A stretch of 64,000 nucleotides of DNA, from NCBI RefSeq assembly GCF_009905725.1, contig NZ_JAAAKV010000008.1:124001-188000 (forward strand). The letters run 5' to 3'. This document shows, piece by piece, positions 16,679-26,099 of the stretch; positions within the stretch are counted from its first letter, which is position 1, and each line of letters begins with the position of its first letter. Source of the stretch: Emticicia sp. CRIBPO. GTDB taxonomy: Bacteria > Bacteroidota > Bacteroidia > Cytophagales > Spirosomataceae. Made by a program: the position numbers and the translations under genes. Under the pieces are notes generated by a model. That model was not told the origin of the DNA, did no database searches, and saw only the letters and a program-made list of their open reading frames with translations.

Positions 16679-18244
16679 TCAGAAAGGATACTCTTCCAGA
16701 GGGTCGCTGTCAATATCGGGTTTGTTATTGGCTTTACTTCCGAAGGTCTTCAGTCCGTCGTCCTGTTGTTGTCTCGGACTTTCAAAATGACTGAACCCTG
16801 AATTGTCGGTGAAGCTTTTGAACGAGTTATTGTCACCGAAACCTGACATCGGAGCGTTGAGATCACCGAATTTGGTGTATTTACCGATAAACTGAAGTTT
16901 AATGGTATCAATGGTACCTGCCCGGTTTTTCGCGATGATCACTTCACCCACCCCTTCGGTGGAGTTACCGTTTTCATCTTCCGTAATCTTGTAATATTCA
17001 GGTCTGTACAGGAACATAACCATATCGGCATCCTGCTCAATGGAACCGGATTCCCTCAAATCAGACAGCTGAGGTCTTTTATCGCCACCCCTGGTTTCTA
17101 CCGCACGACTCAGCTGCGAAAGGGCCAGTACCGGCACGTCGAGTTCTTTGGCCAGGTTTTTCAAAGCCCTTGAAATGGCTGCGATTTCCTGTTCCCTGTT
17201 TCCTGCAATCCCCGAACCGTCGTCACCCGTCATCAGCTGAAGGTAATCGATGATCACCATCTGGATATCGTGCTGGGCTTTCAAACGACGGCACTTGGCC
17301 CTGAGCTCAAGGATCGAAAGGGCAGGGGTGTCGTCAATAAATATGGAAGATTTGGATAATTTGTCAATTCTATGGTGCAGCTGCTGCCATTCATGGCTCT
17401 GAAGGGTACCTTTACGCAGCTTTTCACTGTCAATTTCCGCTTCAGCAGAAATCATCCTGAGCATCAGCTGGGTAGCCGACATCTCCAGCGAGAAGATGGC
17501 AATCGGGGTATCAAAGTTAACTGCCGCATTCCGCATGGATGAAACGACGAAAGCCGTTTTACCCATACCGGGTCTGGCCGCAATGATCGTTAATTCCGTT
17601 TTCTGCCAGCCACCGGTCAGCCGGTCCAGGTCGGTGAAACCGCTCGGTACTCCCGTAAGACCATCGCTGTTGTTCTTTTTCTTGAATTCAAGTTCATCTA
17701 TCGTCAGCCTCATGATAGAGTTGGCATCCAGGTAGTTTTTACGGATGTTTTTTTCCGATATCCCGAAGAATGATTGTTCTGTCTTATCCAGGAGATTAAA
17801 GACATCATTTTGCTCATCATAGGAGTCGTTCAGGATATCATCTGCCACCCTGATCATGTCCCGCTTGATGGCCGACTGGGCCACCGCCATGGCGTGGTAT
17901 TCTATGTTGGTGGAGGAGTTGATTTTACCTGCCAGTGAGGCAATATATTTTGATCCGCCGACCTGCTGAATCGTCCCGCTTTTTCTGAGTTTACGGATGA
18001 CATTCAGTACATCTATCGGCTCAGATTCCTCATATAATTCACGGATGGCCTCAAAAATAATCTGATGACTGGTGTTGTAGAAACTTTTAACGGTCAGAAG
18101 TTCGTTGATAAGAGAAAAAGCGTCTTTTTCGATCAAAATCGCACCAATAACCGCCTCTTCCATATCCGTGGTATGAGGTAGTACCTTTCCGCTTTCCTGC
18201 TTGTAAAAGGTCGTTTTTTGTGCAATATTTGTTGATTCGCTCAA
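16679..18244 (-). CDS. dnaB: replicative DNA helicase DnaB
   Basis: A 521-residue hexameric replicative helicase. The N-terminal domain (about 20-125, MEEAVIGAILIEKDAF) joins a RecA-like motor with Walker A ARPGMGKT at 223-230, Walker B-type VIIDYLQLM and the R-finger region LSQLSRAVETR...LSDLRESGSIEQDADMVMFLYR. The tail is a glycine/asparagine-rich linker, longer than in E. coli. No intein is present. It faces phoH across a 223-bp divergent intergenic region (18245-18467) that must hold both promoters, though no perfect promoter could be picked there. Confidence 0.96.
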   Translation of the reverse strand: MSESTNIAQKTTFYKQESGKVLPHTTDMEEAVIGAILIEKDAFSLINELLTVKSFYNTSHQIIFEAIRELYEESEPIDVLNVIRKLRKSGTIQQVGGSKYIASLAGKINSSTNIEYHAMAVAQSAIKRDMIRVADDILNDSYDEQNDVFNLLDKTEQSFFGISEKNIRKNYLDANSIMRLTIDELEFKKKNNSDGLTGVPSGFTDLDRLTGGWQKTELTIIAARPGMGKTAFVVSSMRNAAVNFDTPIAIFSLEMSATQLMLRMISAEAEIDSEKLRKGTLQSHEWQQLHHRIDKLSKSSIFIDDTPALSILELRAKCRRLKAQHDIQMVIIDYLQLMTGDDGSGIAGNREQEIAAISRALKNLAKELDVPVLALSQLSRAVETRGGDKRPQLSDLRESGSIEQDADMVMFLYRPEYYKITEDENGNSTEGVGEVIIAKNRAGTIDTIKLQFIGKYTKFGDLNAPMSGFGDNNSFKSFTDNSGFSHFESPRQQQDDGLKTFGSKANNKPDIDSDPLEEYPF

Positions 18245-18467
18245 AGTTTCTGGAATTTTAATTTGGTCCTGTTATTTGCTGTCATTGAATTTTAATGTAA
18301 TATTACACAATATATCCAAGATAGTAAAAAAGGGCTGAAGAGTGGCCGGAATGAATAATGATTTGATTGTCAATACTTTATTTTTTTTAGCTATTTTTTT
18401 GTGGAAAAGTATGATGTAATTGTGAATAATTTTTAGAATATTGGGTAAACATTAAACCAAACGAGAA

Positions 18468-19412
18468 TTGACAGAGAAAATTTTAAAACTAGAATCCTTG
18501 CCACTTAATGAGTTTCTGGGGATTCAGAATCAGAATATAAAAGAGATAGCCAATGCCTTCCCGAAAAGCAAAATTATCTCCAGGGGCGACGAGATTGTTT
18601 TGAAAGGATCTGAAACGGAAGTCAATGAAATCAGTCTGCTCATTGATAATCTGCTCAATCATTTCGATAAATTCGGAAACCTTACGCCGGACAGCATCAA
18701 GAACTATATTCAGGGAGAAACCAACGTCACAGAGCACCTTTTGCCTGACGACGACGTCATTATCCATGGCAACCGCGGCCTGATCGTGAAAGCCAGAACG
18801 GCGAATCAGAAAAAACTGGTGGAAGCCTCTGTGACCCATGATATTGTGTTTGCCATCGGACCGGCCGGAACAGGTAAAACCTACACTGCCGTGGCTTTGG
18901 CTGTGAGGGCCCTGAAAGACAAGCTCGTGAAGAAGATCATCATCACCAGGCCTGCGGTGGAAGCCGGGGAGAATCTTGGTTTTTTACCCGGTGACCTTAA
19001 GGAGAAAATAGATCCGTACCTGAGGCCTATCTATGATGCCCTGGAAGACATGGTGCATCCTGACAAACTGAAGTTGTTTCTTGAGAAAAACACGATAGAA
19101 ATCGCTCCTCTGGCTTATATGCGTGGCCGTACTCTCAACCACGCCTTTATTTTGCTTGATGAAGCCCAGAATACCACGCCGATGCAGATCAAGATGTTTC
19201 TGACCAGGATGGGCCCTAATTCGAAGATCATCATTACCGGTGATAAAACGCAGGTCGATTTGCCTAAGAATCAAAAATCGGGCCTTGAAGACGCACAGAA
19301 AAAACTGGATAAGATCAACGGGATCAAATTCATTGAGCTGGACGGACGGGACGTAGTAAGACACCCATTGGTGGTACAAATCCTCGAAGCTTATGACAAA
19401 GCAGACGCTTAG
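18468..19412 (+). CDS. PhoH family ATPase
   Basis: A 314-residue PhoH-like protein. A TTG start at 18468 is used because the frame has no ATG before the conserved N-terminus. The N-terminal KH-like segment (IKEIANAFPKSKIISRGDEI) precedes the P-loop GPAGTGKT at 131-138 and Walker B FILLDEAQN, with the conserved RGRT-like MRGRTLNHAF before it and SKIIITGDKTQVD after it. PhoH proteins are RNA-linked ATPases of uncertain role, related to YbeZ. The 3-prime end overlaps the next gene by 20 bp, which suggests coupling with the protease gene. Confidence 0.92.
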   Translation: MTEKILKLESLPLNEFLGIQNQNIKEIANAFPKSKIISRGDEIVLKGSETEVNEISLLIDNLLNHFDKFGNLTPDSIKNYIQGETNVTEHLLPDDDVIIHGNRGLIVKARTANQKKLVEASVTHDIVFAIGPAGTGKTYTAVALAVRALKDKLVKKIIITRPAVEAGENLGFLPGDLKEKIDPYLRPIYDALEDMVHPDKLKLFLEKNTIEIAPLAYMRGRTLNHAFILLDEAQNTTPMQIKMFLTRMGPNSKIIITGDKTQVDLPKNQKSGLEDAQKKLDKINGIKFIELDGRDVVRHPLVVQILEAYDKADA

Positions 19413-20661
19413 AATTTTCATATTATTATGCCTGCCATTTATTGGTTACGGACAAACGCAGATTCGCTGTGCTATCAAGGAAATAGCACAGCAATCTCTC
19501 AGAAACAGGCACCAGGCCTTTGAAAAAAAACTGCAGCAATACTATTCCAAAGCAGAAGGAAGCCTTGAGTCTGATGACAGGCTGATTAAAATCCCTGTGG
19601 TGGTGCATGTGGTGCACAACAACGCTTCGGGGACCATCGGAGGGGATAAAAACAACAACATTTCAGACGAACAGATCATCTCCCAGATTAAAGTTTTAAA
19701 CGAAGATTACCGGAGAAAATCCGGTACGCCGGGTTTTAACAGTTCACCTGTGGGTGCCGACATGAACATTGAGTTTGTGCTCGCTTCTGTTGATCCTGAA
19801 GGCAATCCTACCAACGGGATTACCAGGACTTATTCTGCCCAGGCCTCGTTTGATGTATTTAAAGACAATTATACGCTCTCGTCCCTTTCATACTGGGACG
19901 CCAACAAGTACCTGAATATCTGGGTAACGTCGATTAAAGACGGATACCTGGGTTACGGGGAGTTTCCGGGAGCTGATTTTGACGGGCTTGATCTGGAAGA
20001 TGTCAATGAGCAGATTGACGGGGTCATTATCGACCATAAAGCATTCGGCAGACAAACCGGCACTTCCAATTCAGGGGTTTACAAATTCGGACGGACCGTC
20101 ACTCATGAAGTGGGCCACTGGCTCGGCCTGATCCACACCTGGGGCGATGCTTTCTGTGGCGATGACTTCTGTAATGACACGCCGCCTACCGAAAGGGCCA
20201 ACCTGAGTAATTTCTGCAGGCCGCTTTCTTCCAATTGCAACGGGATGGTCACCCAAAACATGATAGAAAACTTTATGGATTACACGCCCGATTCCTGCAT
20301 GAATACCTTTACACAGGATCAGAAAGGGAGGGTAAGAGCGGTTCTTGAGCTCAGTAAAAGACGCCGACGCCTGGTGATCAATTCCCAGTTCAGTTTACCG
20401 GCTGCTGAGAAATTCGAGGTGAGGGTACTTGAAAACCCTACGATAGAAGACCAGTTCAGGCTGCAGGTGCTTCTGCCTGGTTATAAGGACTTTTCATATA
20501 AAGTGTATAACAGCATGGGGCAGGAGGTCCTGGCAAAAGACTTCAAGGATTATCCCAGCACCGTGATCGAAATTCCGAGGGCCAAGCTGAGTAAGGGGAT
20601 ATTCAACATCCGGCTCATTTCAGGCGACGAGGTGATTTCCCGGCGGCTTATTTCCTTGTAA
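19393..20661 (+). CDS. secreted M43 (cytophagalysin-like) zinc metalloprotease with T9SS-type C-terminus
   Basis: A 422-residue exported protease. The signal peptide covers about 20 residues (FILLCLPFIGYGQ). The metzincin motif HEVGHWLGLIH is at 238-248 with Glu239 catalytic and three zinc His; the Met-turn is NFMDY with Met295. Two pairs of cysteines follow the motif (CGDDFC, FCRPLSSNC). The last 80 residues (VRVLENPTIEDQFRLQV, YNSMGQEVL, GIFNIRLISGDEVISRRLI) look like a type A T9SS sorting domain, so secretion through the type IX system is predicted. It overlaps the end of phoH by 20 bp and the convergent DUF2911 gene by 14 bp. Confidence 0.9.
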   Translation: MTKQTLRIFILLCLPFIGYGQTQIRCAIKEIAQQSLRNRHQAFEKKLQQYYSKAEGSLESDDRLIKIPVVVHVVHNNASGTIGGDKNNNISDEQIISQIKVLNEDYRRKSGTPGFNSSPVGADMNIEFVLASVDPEGNPTNGITRTYSAQASFDVFKDNYTLSSLSYWDANKYLNIWVTSIKDGYLGYGEFPGADFDGLDLEDVNEQIDGVIIDHKAFGRQTGTSNSGVYKFGRTVTHEVGHWLGLIHTWGDAFCGDDFCNDTPPTERANLSNFCRPLSSNCNGMVTQNMIENFMDYTPDSCMNTFTQDQKGRVRAVLELSKRRRRLVINSQFSLPAAEKFEVRVLENPTIEDQFRLQVLLPGYKDFSYKVYNSMGQEVLAKDFKDYPSTVIEIPRAKLSKGIFNIRLISGDEVISRRLISL

Positions 20662-21265
20662 ATATACCCAGAAACTTCTTTTTCTTTATCAGCCCGGCCT
20701 TTGGTGTGTGGCTTTCATTTTCTTTGAGCAATTCTACCCTAAACGGAACGGAAACGTTATCCCAAAGCAATTTGATTTCTATTTCGTCTTTTTTTGTTTC
20801 GAACATTTCAATCGTAAAGCCTTCATAAATATTGGTGTTTATCACCGGTTTAGCCGGAAACTGGTGAAGGTTTTGCCCCGGATCGTAGGTAAATGCACCC
20901 CATTGTCCCAGCCGGGCGTTCAGGATGATGTCCCACGAGTCTGCACGCGGTAAAGTGAACAGGGTGTAGGTACCGCTCTCAAAACGCCGGTCTCCGATTT
21001 TGAACGGGCAGCTGAAATTGATCTCTGTGGCCTCATTTGCCCCGGTTCTCCAGACTTCGCCGTAGGGTATCAGTTCTCCGAAAATAACCCTGCCTTTTTT
21101 GAAGGGTTGTCCGTAAGTAATTTTGATGTACTTGTTGTTGGAAGTGAGCAGGTTACAGATCATTGTAGGGCTGTATCGTACCTGTGGATTAACAATACTG
21201 TCTGATTTTGCGATGGATTTACTAAAACTGAAAATTAATAAAAAACCTAAAATTACTCTTTTCAT
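20648..21265 (-). CDS. DUF2911 protein, exported
   Basis: A 205-residue protein with signal peptide MKRVILGFLLIFSFSKSIA. The DUF2911 core is visible: ITYGQPFKKGRVIFGELIPYGEVWRTGANEATEI in two runs, then GTYTLFTLP and NARLGQWGAFTYDP. The family is common in Bacteroidetes and of unknown biochemical role. The 3-prime end overlaps the M43 protease gene by 14 bp in convergent orientation. A lysine-rich C-terminus (LIKKKKFLGIFTRK) is encoded in that overlap. Confidence 0.85.
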   Translation of the reverse strand: MKRVILGFLLIFSFSKSIAKSDSIVNPQVRYSPTMICNLLTSNNKYIKITYGQPFKKGRVIFGELIPYGEVWRTGANEATEINFSCPFKIGDRRFESGTYTLFTLPRADSWDIILNARLGQWGAFTYDPGQNLHQFPAKPVINTNIYEGFTIEMFETKKDEIEIKLLWDNVSVPFRVELLKENESHTPKAGLIKKKKFLGIFTRK

Positions 21266-21292
21266 ATTGATCTCTATCCGTTAAAAAACAAT

Positions 21293-21300
21293 TATCTTTG
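21293..21300 (+). promoter_or_regulatory. promoter -7 element of the dCMP deaminase operon
   Basis: TATCTTTG matches TAnnTTTG exactly and lies 29 bp before the ATG at 21330. A TTG at 21267-21269 is 23 nt upstream, slightly far for the -33 element, so only the -7 part is well supported. Confidence 0.5.
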
Positions 21301-21329
21301 AAGCAAAGCTTAAACATAAACGCTCTTGG

Positions 21330-21812
21330 ATGGGAAAAGTTACGGTAGACAAACCAGATTTTGATGATATTTTTATGGAACTCGCCATCAGTCTGGCCAA
21401 AAGGTCACATTGTGTAAAGGCCCAGGTAGGTGCGGTGCTCGTCAATGAAACCAGGATTATTTCAATAGGATATAATGGTCCGCCGTCAGGGACGCATAAC
21501 TGTGATGAGGATTTCGGAGACGATGGCTGCCCGAGAGATTCGAAGGGAAGCTGCTCACTGGCTTTGCATGCCGAACAGAACGCGATTCTGTACGCCGCCA
21601 AAAACGGTGGTAAAGTAGAAGGAGCTACGCTTTATGTTACCCTTTCCCCGTGTATCGCCTGTGCAAGGGTGATCTATTCCATGAAGATCCGTAAGGTTTT
21701 CTTTTTAAACTCCTATGCACAATACAAGGGCATTCCGAGTGACGAAGGAGTGGATTTTCTCAAAAGATTCGGAGTTGAAGTCATACAATACCAACCAAAA
21801 GTGATCACATGA
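21330..21812 (+). CDS. deoxycytidylate (dCMP) deaminase
   Basis: A 160-residue zinc deaminase. HAEQN at 80-84 gives the zinc His80 and catalytic Glu82, and PCIAC at 107-111 gives Cys108 and Cys111. The insertion GTHNCDEDFGDDGCPRDSKGSC is typical of dCMP deaminase and ComEB-like proteins rather than tRNA or cytidine deaminases. It converts dCMP to dUMP for thymidylate synthesis. The end overlaps the next start by 4 bp (ATGA), so it heads a tight operon with an AcpH-like gene and holA. Confidence 0.9.
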   Translation: MGKVTVDKPDFDDIFMELAISLAKRSHCVKAQVGAVLVNETRIISIGYNGPPSGTHNCDEDFGDDGCPRDSKGSCSLALHAEQNAILYAAKNGGKVEGATLYVTLSPCIACARVIYSMKIRKVFFLNSYAQYKGIPSDEGVDFLKRFGVEVIQYQPKVIT

Positions 21813-22423
21813 ATTATCTGGCTCATCTGTATCTGTCCGGCAAAAATCCCGAAATTATCATCGGCAATATGATCGAGGATTTCATAACCGGTAATATAGA
21901 TCATCCCAGGAATAATTTTCTGACACCTTTGATGAAAATTGGGGTTAAAATGCACAGGGAGATCGATACCCTGACAGATACCCATCAGCTGATCAAAGAC
22001 TGCAAGTCCGTTTTTTACAGCGGGTTCGGGAAATATTCTCCCATCATTACCGATGTGCTTTGTGATCATTTCATTGTGAAGCACTGGACCAGATTTACGA
22101 CTGAGCCTTTTGATGAATTCCGTCCGAGGGTTTATGCTGCCCTGGTTCAGCACCGCGACCTGCAGCCTCTTCAGATGCAGCAAATGGTGGACTCAATGAT
22201 CAAACATGACTGGCTGATCGGCTACGGCGAAATGTGGGGCCTTGAGCGGTCGTTTATGAACCTGAACAGAAGAATAGGCAAAGACGAAGTTGACCTGACC
22301 CTCTGCCTGCCTCTTTTTGAAAGCAATTATGTGTTTCTGGAGGAGAAATTTGTGGACTTTGTTTATCTCGTTTCCAGTTTTTGTGCAGAATTTTTAAATA
22401 TCAACTATCCGGATGGCCAATAA
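21809..22423 (+). CDS. ACP phosphodiesterase (AcpH, DUF479 family)
   Basis: A 204-residue member of the DUF479/AcpH family, starting MNYLAHLYLSGKNPEIIIGNM, with the family Gly-Asn-Met and HREIDTLTDTH metal-binding segment and VLCDHFIVKHW. Such enzymes remove the phosphopantetheine arm from acyl carrier protein, giving apo-ACP. It overlaps the upstream deaminase by 4 bp and the downstream holA by 11 bp, so the three genes are translated together. In Bacteroidetes this family is widespread and mostly untested. Confidence 0.85.
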   Translation: MNYLAHLYLSGKNPEIIIGNMIEDFITGNIDHPRNNFLTPLMKIGVKMHREIDTLTDTHQLIKDCKSVFYSGFGKYSPIITDVLCDHFIVKHWTRFTTEPFDEFRPRVYAALVQHRDLQPLQMQQMVDSMIKHDWLIGYGEMWGLERSFMNLNRRIGKDEVDLTLCLPLFESNYVFLEEKFVDFVYLVSSFCAEFLNINYPDGQ

Positions 22424-23432
22424 GAATCAGGAATTAATAGATAATCTCAAAAAAGAAAATATAAAACCGGCGTACCTGATCCACGGTACAGAACCTTATT
22501 TTATCGATAAACTCACACAGAAAATCATAGACATCACCATTCCCGACTATGAGAAGAGCTTTAATGAGGTGATTTTGTACGGTAAAGACCTGACGACAGG
22601 CGATGTGATCAGGTATGCGAGGCAATTCCCAATGATGGGTGACAAGCAGCTCGTGGTCATCAAGGAGGCCCACCAGATTGCCGACATCGGGAACAAGGAA
22701 AACCAGACGCTGATTGAAAACTATATGGCCAGTCCGCAGCCGTCGACTGTGCTGGTGATGAGTTTCGGCAAGGCACAGGATGAAAGGAAGACCTGGGTTA
22801 AGTCATTTCAGAAGAAAGGGGAGATTCACAATTTTAAAAAGATGTATGATAATGAAGTGCCTGACTTTATCATTGAATACTGTAAAGCCAGTAACATCAA
22901 AATCAGCCCCAAGGCCGTTCAGCTTCTTGACGAGCACATCGGCAACAACCTCCAGACCCTGATCAAGGAAATCGACAAGATTCTGGTCAATATCAAACCC
23001 GGAGAAGCGATAGATGCGGGGGTAATTGAAGAATTTGTCGGAATTTCGAAAGACTATAACGTTTTTGAGCTCCAGAAAGCCCTGACCGACCGCAATGTTT
23101 TTAAGTCGGTCCAGATTGCTGAATACTTCGGAGCCAACAGCAAAGACCATCCTATACAGCCGACCATCATTATTCTTTATAATTTCTTTTCAAAGATACT
23201 CTTGTTTCACGGCTCCAAAGACAAGTCTGACAAGGCCCTGGCCTCTTCGCTGGGGGTTAATCCGTATTTCCTGAAAGACTACAAAAAGGCGGCTCATGCT
23301 TATCCTGTGGGACAATTGATCAAGATTATCCATACCCTGAAAACGATCGATAAGAAATCGAAGGGGATAGATGCGGGGTCTGCTACCGAAAGTGATTTGT
23401 ACAAAGAGCTGATCTTTGACATTCTGCACTGA
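22413..23432 (+). CDS. holA: DNA polymerase III subunit delta
   Basis: A 339-residue clamp-loader delta subunit. The N-terminal RecA-like fold (PAYLIHGTEPYFIDKLTQKI) and the later LLDEHIGNNLQTLIKEIDK and VFELQKALTDRNVFKSVQI segments are typical of HolA. It opens the sliding clamp in the replisome. It has no functional P-loop, as expected. Overlap of 11 bp with acpH is consistent with one operon. The downstream 226-bp gap contains one hairpin at 23467-23488. Confidence 0.9.
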   Translation: MANKNQELIDNLKKENIKPAYLIHGTEPYFIDKLTQKIIDITIPDYEKSFNEVILYGKDLTTGDVIRYARQFPMMGDKQLVVIKEAHQIADIGNKENQTLIENYMASPQPSTVLVMSFGKAQDERKTWVKSFQKKGEIHNFKKMYDNEVPDFIIEYCKASNIKISPKAVQLLDEHIGNNLQTLIKEIDKILVNIKPGEAIDAGVIEEFVGISKDYNVFELQKALTDRNVFKSVQIAEYFGANSKDHPIQPTIIILYNFFSKILLFHGSKDKSDKALASSLGVNPYFLKDYKKAAHAYPVGQLIKIIHTLKTIDKKSKGIDAGSATESDLYKELIFDILH

Positions 23433-23466
23433 TATTATTTGCACCTGATTTTAACGAATATCATTT

Positions 23467-23488
23467 AACGGGGAATTATTTCCCCGTT
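23467..23488 (+). other. hairpin after holA
   Basis: AACGGGGAA (23467-23475) and TTCCCCGTT (23480-23488) form a perfect 9-bp stem with a TTAT loop. The downstream stretch is only modestly T-rich, so it is a probable but imperfect terminator for the holA operon. Confidence 0.5.
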
Positions 23489-23659
23489 AGCTCTTCATTT
23501 TGAGGAAATTCTGCTTGATGTTCTCGCTTTGGTTTTATTGTAATTTGCTGATAGTCAATAATCTATTTTATTGGCCCGGTATTGGTATTATAATTTTATA
23601 TCTTCGGATAATCATACGAAGAACTTAACTATATTTTATCACTAAACTCAGAATCTAAG

Positions 23660-24130
23660 ATGAAAAATTTGAAATTTTTGGTACTCGGAGCATTGTTTAT
23701 AGCAGGTTCAACCTTTATGGGAGCGTGCACGGAATCAAAACAGGATCAGGCAGCAGAAGATGCGAAAGAAGCCATTGACGATGCTAAAGATGAACTGCAG
23801 GATGCCGGTGACAAACTGGAAAATGCTGTTGATAATGCCGTAGCGGATATAAAATCAGAAAAAAACAGTGTGAAAAATGACCTGGACGAAGCCATTAAGG
23901 AACTGGACGAAGAAGCCAAGAGGGTAGATGAAAAAATCAAGAACGCTTCGGCCCAGGAAAAAACAAAATGGGAGAAACGTAAAGAGAAACTGGAAGTAAA
24001 AAGACAGGAACTTAAAGACGACCTGAAAGAGATCGGTGATGAAACTGAAACCGGTTGGAAAGAATTTAAAACTGAAGTAACCACTAGAATAAAAGATGTA
24101 AAAGACTTTCTGAAAGGAGAAGACAAATGA
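23660..24130 (+). CDS. coiled-coil lipoprotein of unknown function
   Basis: A 156-residue lipoprotein: a signal peptide of about 22 residues ends in MGAC (Cys23 lipidated). The rest is one long, highly charged amphipathic helix with heptad-like repeats (EAIDDAKDELQDAGDKLENAV, then KRKEKLEVKRQELKDDLKEI). It resembles apolipoprotein or LEA-like helical proteins that bind the membrane or stabilise it under stress. It has its own strong terminator. No enzymatic role is visible. Confidence 0.8.
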   Translation: MKNLKFLVLGALFIAGSTFMGACTESKQDQAAEDAKEAIDDAKDELQDAGDKLENAVDNAVADIKSEKNSVKNDLDEAIKELDEEAKRVDEKIKNASAQEKTKWEKRKEKLEVKRQELKDDLKEIGDETETGWKEFKTEVTTRIKDVKDFLKGEDK

Positions 24131-24154
24131 CATCTAACCACTGAACCCCTAAAG

Positions 24155-24182
24155 GCCTTGTCTCCGGACAAGGCTTTTTTTT
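24155..24182 (+). terminator. intrinsic terminator of the coiled-coil lipoprotein gene
   Basis: GCCTTGTC, loop TCCG, GACAAGGC followed by eight T. Confidence 0.88.
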
Positions 24183-24194
24183 GCTTTACCCGGT

Positions 24195-24812
24195 TTATTT
24201 GACAGAAACATAAACAGAAAGGAAGTGAAAAATACTGCCGCCCAACACAAACAAATGCCAGATGGCGTGATGATACATAAGCTTTTTCCACATATAGAAC
24301 ACTGTCCCTACAGAATAAAAAGCCCCGCCGATCATAAGGTAATAGAAAGCATCCTGAGGCATATTCCGGAACATCTCGCCTGAAAACATAGCCGCCACCC
24401 AGGCAATAGCCAGGTAGAAAAATGTGCTGAGGAATTTGAAACGGCCCGTAAAGTATATTTTGAATATGATGCCTGCCAGTATGATCAGCCAGAACACCAG
24501 GAGGAAAATCCAGCCTTCCATGAATTTAAATGCCAGCGGGGTAAATGTGCCGCCAATCAGCAGGAAAATAGAAATATGGTCCATGATCCTCATCCGTCTT
24601 TTAAAAAAGACATCGGTAGTGGCATGATAGATCGTAGAACTGAAATAGGTAATCAAAAGGCAGCAGATATAACCGGAGTTGACATAAGCCATCGTCAGGT
24701 CGCCTTTGATAACCGGAAAAATCAGGAGGAGCGGGGAGATGGCCAGAAAGAGGATGGCCCCGAGACCGTGGGTCACGGCGTTGGCCATTTCGATTTTTTT
24801 CTCGTTGATCAT
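24195..24812 (-). CDS. hemolysin III family (PAQR-like) membrane protein
   Basis: A 205-residue protein with seven predicted membrane helices. The family signatures are EMANAVTHGLGAI at the start, SSTIYHATTD with the metal-binding Ser/His, and HHAIWHLFVLGGSIFHF at the end with the other His ligands. PAQR relatives include adiponectin receptors with ceramidase-type zinc sites, and bacterial members act in membrane homeostasis; haemolysis is a historical name. It is convergent with the coiled-coil lipoprotein gene. Confidence 0.87.
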   Translation of the reverse strand: MINEKKIEMANAVTHGLGAILFLAISPLLLIFPVIKGDLTMAYVNSGYICCLLITYFSSTIYHATTDVFFKRRMRIMDHISIFLLIGGTFTPLAFKFMEGWIFLLVFWLIILAGIIFKIYFTGRFKFLSTFFYLAIAWVAAMFSGEMFRNMPQDAFYYLMIGGAFYSVGTVFYMWKKLMYHHAIWHLFVLGGSIFHFLSVYVSVK

Positions 24813-24908
24813 ATCTGGGACAATATTACGAATTTAAAAAACAGAGGCCGTCATTTTTTTGAAGCTTTATCAATTCCTTTACATTAAAGCAGGGAAGGAT
24901 ACATTTTG

Positions 24909-26099
24909 TCAAACCAATCTGATTCTTCCGGTGAGCAGTTCGTCCATCATGCCGGCCTTCAGGGCTTTGTACTTGCCGAGTTTGACCTCAAGCTTCTCTA
25001 ATTCCAGGTCCATGTCGCTGATCAGGTCTGCAATGGCTTTTTGCTCGGCTTTGTCAGAAGGTAAACGGACACTCATGCCGGTGAGGGTGTCCATTTTAAT
25101 GTACGGTGTATTGCCTGCATTGGCCTCCGTAAATATCCTGTCTTTCAGATAGATATCGAGATAAGCCTTAAGATAATGGACGTTTTCGTTGAAGCCCGAC
25201 ATCACGTAGGTTCTCTGGTAGGCATTGAATTTGCCTTTGTAATAATGAATGTATCCGACATTCGATCCGTTGCCTGAGATCATAAGGGCTTCGGTATCAT
25301 AAGCATATTCGTCAATGTGATAGTATTCTTTGGCACAGGTATAAAACCGGTACATGCCGTTGCTCACCATGGCATTGGCATCCAGTTTCCCGGTGGTGAT
25401 TTCAGAACAGGTATCACCGAGGTTGACCACTTTCCAGGGTTGTGAGAAACCCGAGAGCCGTTTTTTGCCGGTGAAAATCAGCTGCATGGTGGCTGATTTG
25501 ATGGCCTTCTTTTTCTGGATGAGTTTTTCGAGCGATTTTATCAATAAGCCTGCCGTATTTAAGGCGTTGGCAATGGAATCCTGTTCGTCGACAGTAGGAG
25601 GCAGAACGATCGGCAGAATCCGGGCTATTTTGCCGGTGTAACTTTGCTGTTTGGTACCCTGGCAATATTTGAGGGCCAGCTGCCCTCCAAACCTGACATA
25701 AAAATGGTAAAGGTATTCACCGGAAAGTTCCTTGCCCGGAAACAAGGCCATACAGGATTGGTTGGTGGTGGCTTCTTTGCCTGTAATGCCGCAGCTTCCT
25801 CTTGTGCCATCGGCTTCCAGTCCTGTGATGGCGATCAGGAACGTGTTTTCGGGTAATATTTTGAGATTTTCGTGTTTTACAGCCTCTTCTGTCACTTTCT
25901 CGGCAGTGTCCGTAATGATGTTGTAGTTGAGTTCCCCGCTGGTAATCCACAGAATGTTGCCTTTATAAAACTCAGGCATACTCCTGGAAGGCGTATTTCC
26001 GCTTGAAAATCCCGTCATGACCTCTTCGAACCTTTTCAGATGCCAGTCGGCAGGAACAAGGCCCAGTTCGGTCTTTTTATACCCTTTGATTATTTCCAT
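24909..26099 (-). CDS. hsdS: type I restriction-modification specificity subunit HsdS
   Basis: A 396-residue HsdS with two target-recognition domains. TRD1 spans about 15-175 and ends in the conserved helical segment EQDSIANALNTAGLLIKSLEKLI; TRD2 spans about 215-345 and ends in the second helical segment EQKAIADLISDMDLELEKLEVKL. The terminal DELLTGRIRL is typical. It overlaps hsdM by 10 bp. It would direct methylation at a bipartite DNA site. No hsdR gene follows: the next gene on this strand is a hemolysin III family gene. Confidence 0.92.
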   Translation of the reverse strand: MEIIKGYKKTELGLVPADWHLKRFEEVMTGFSSGNTPSRSMPEFYKGNILWITSGELNYNIITDTAEKVTEEAVKHENLKILPENTFLIAITGLEADGTRGSCGITGKEATTNQSCMALFPGKELSGEYLYHFYVRFGGQLALKYCQGTKQQSYTGKIARILPIVLPPTVDEQDSIANALNTAGLLIKSLEKLIQKKKAIKSATMQLIFTGKKRLSGFSQPWKVVNLGDTCSEITTGKLDANAMVSNGMYRFYTCAKEYYHIDEYAYDTEALMISGNGSNVGYIHYYKGKFNAYQRTYVMSGFNENVHYLKAYLDIYLKDRIFTEANAGNTPYIKMDTLTGMSVRLPSDKAEQKAIADLISDMDLELEKLEVKLGKYKALKAGMMDELLTGRIRLV

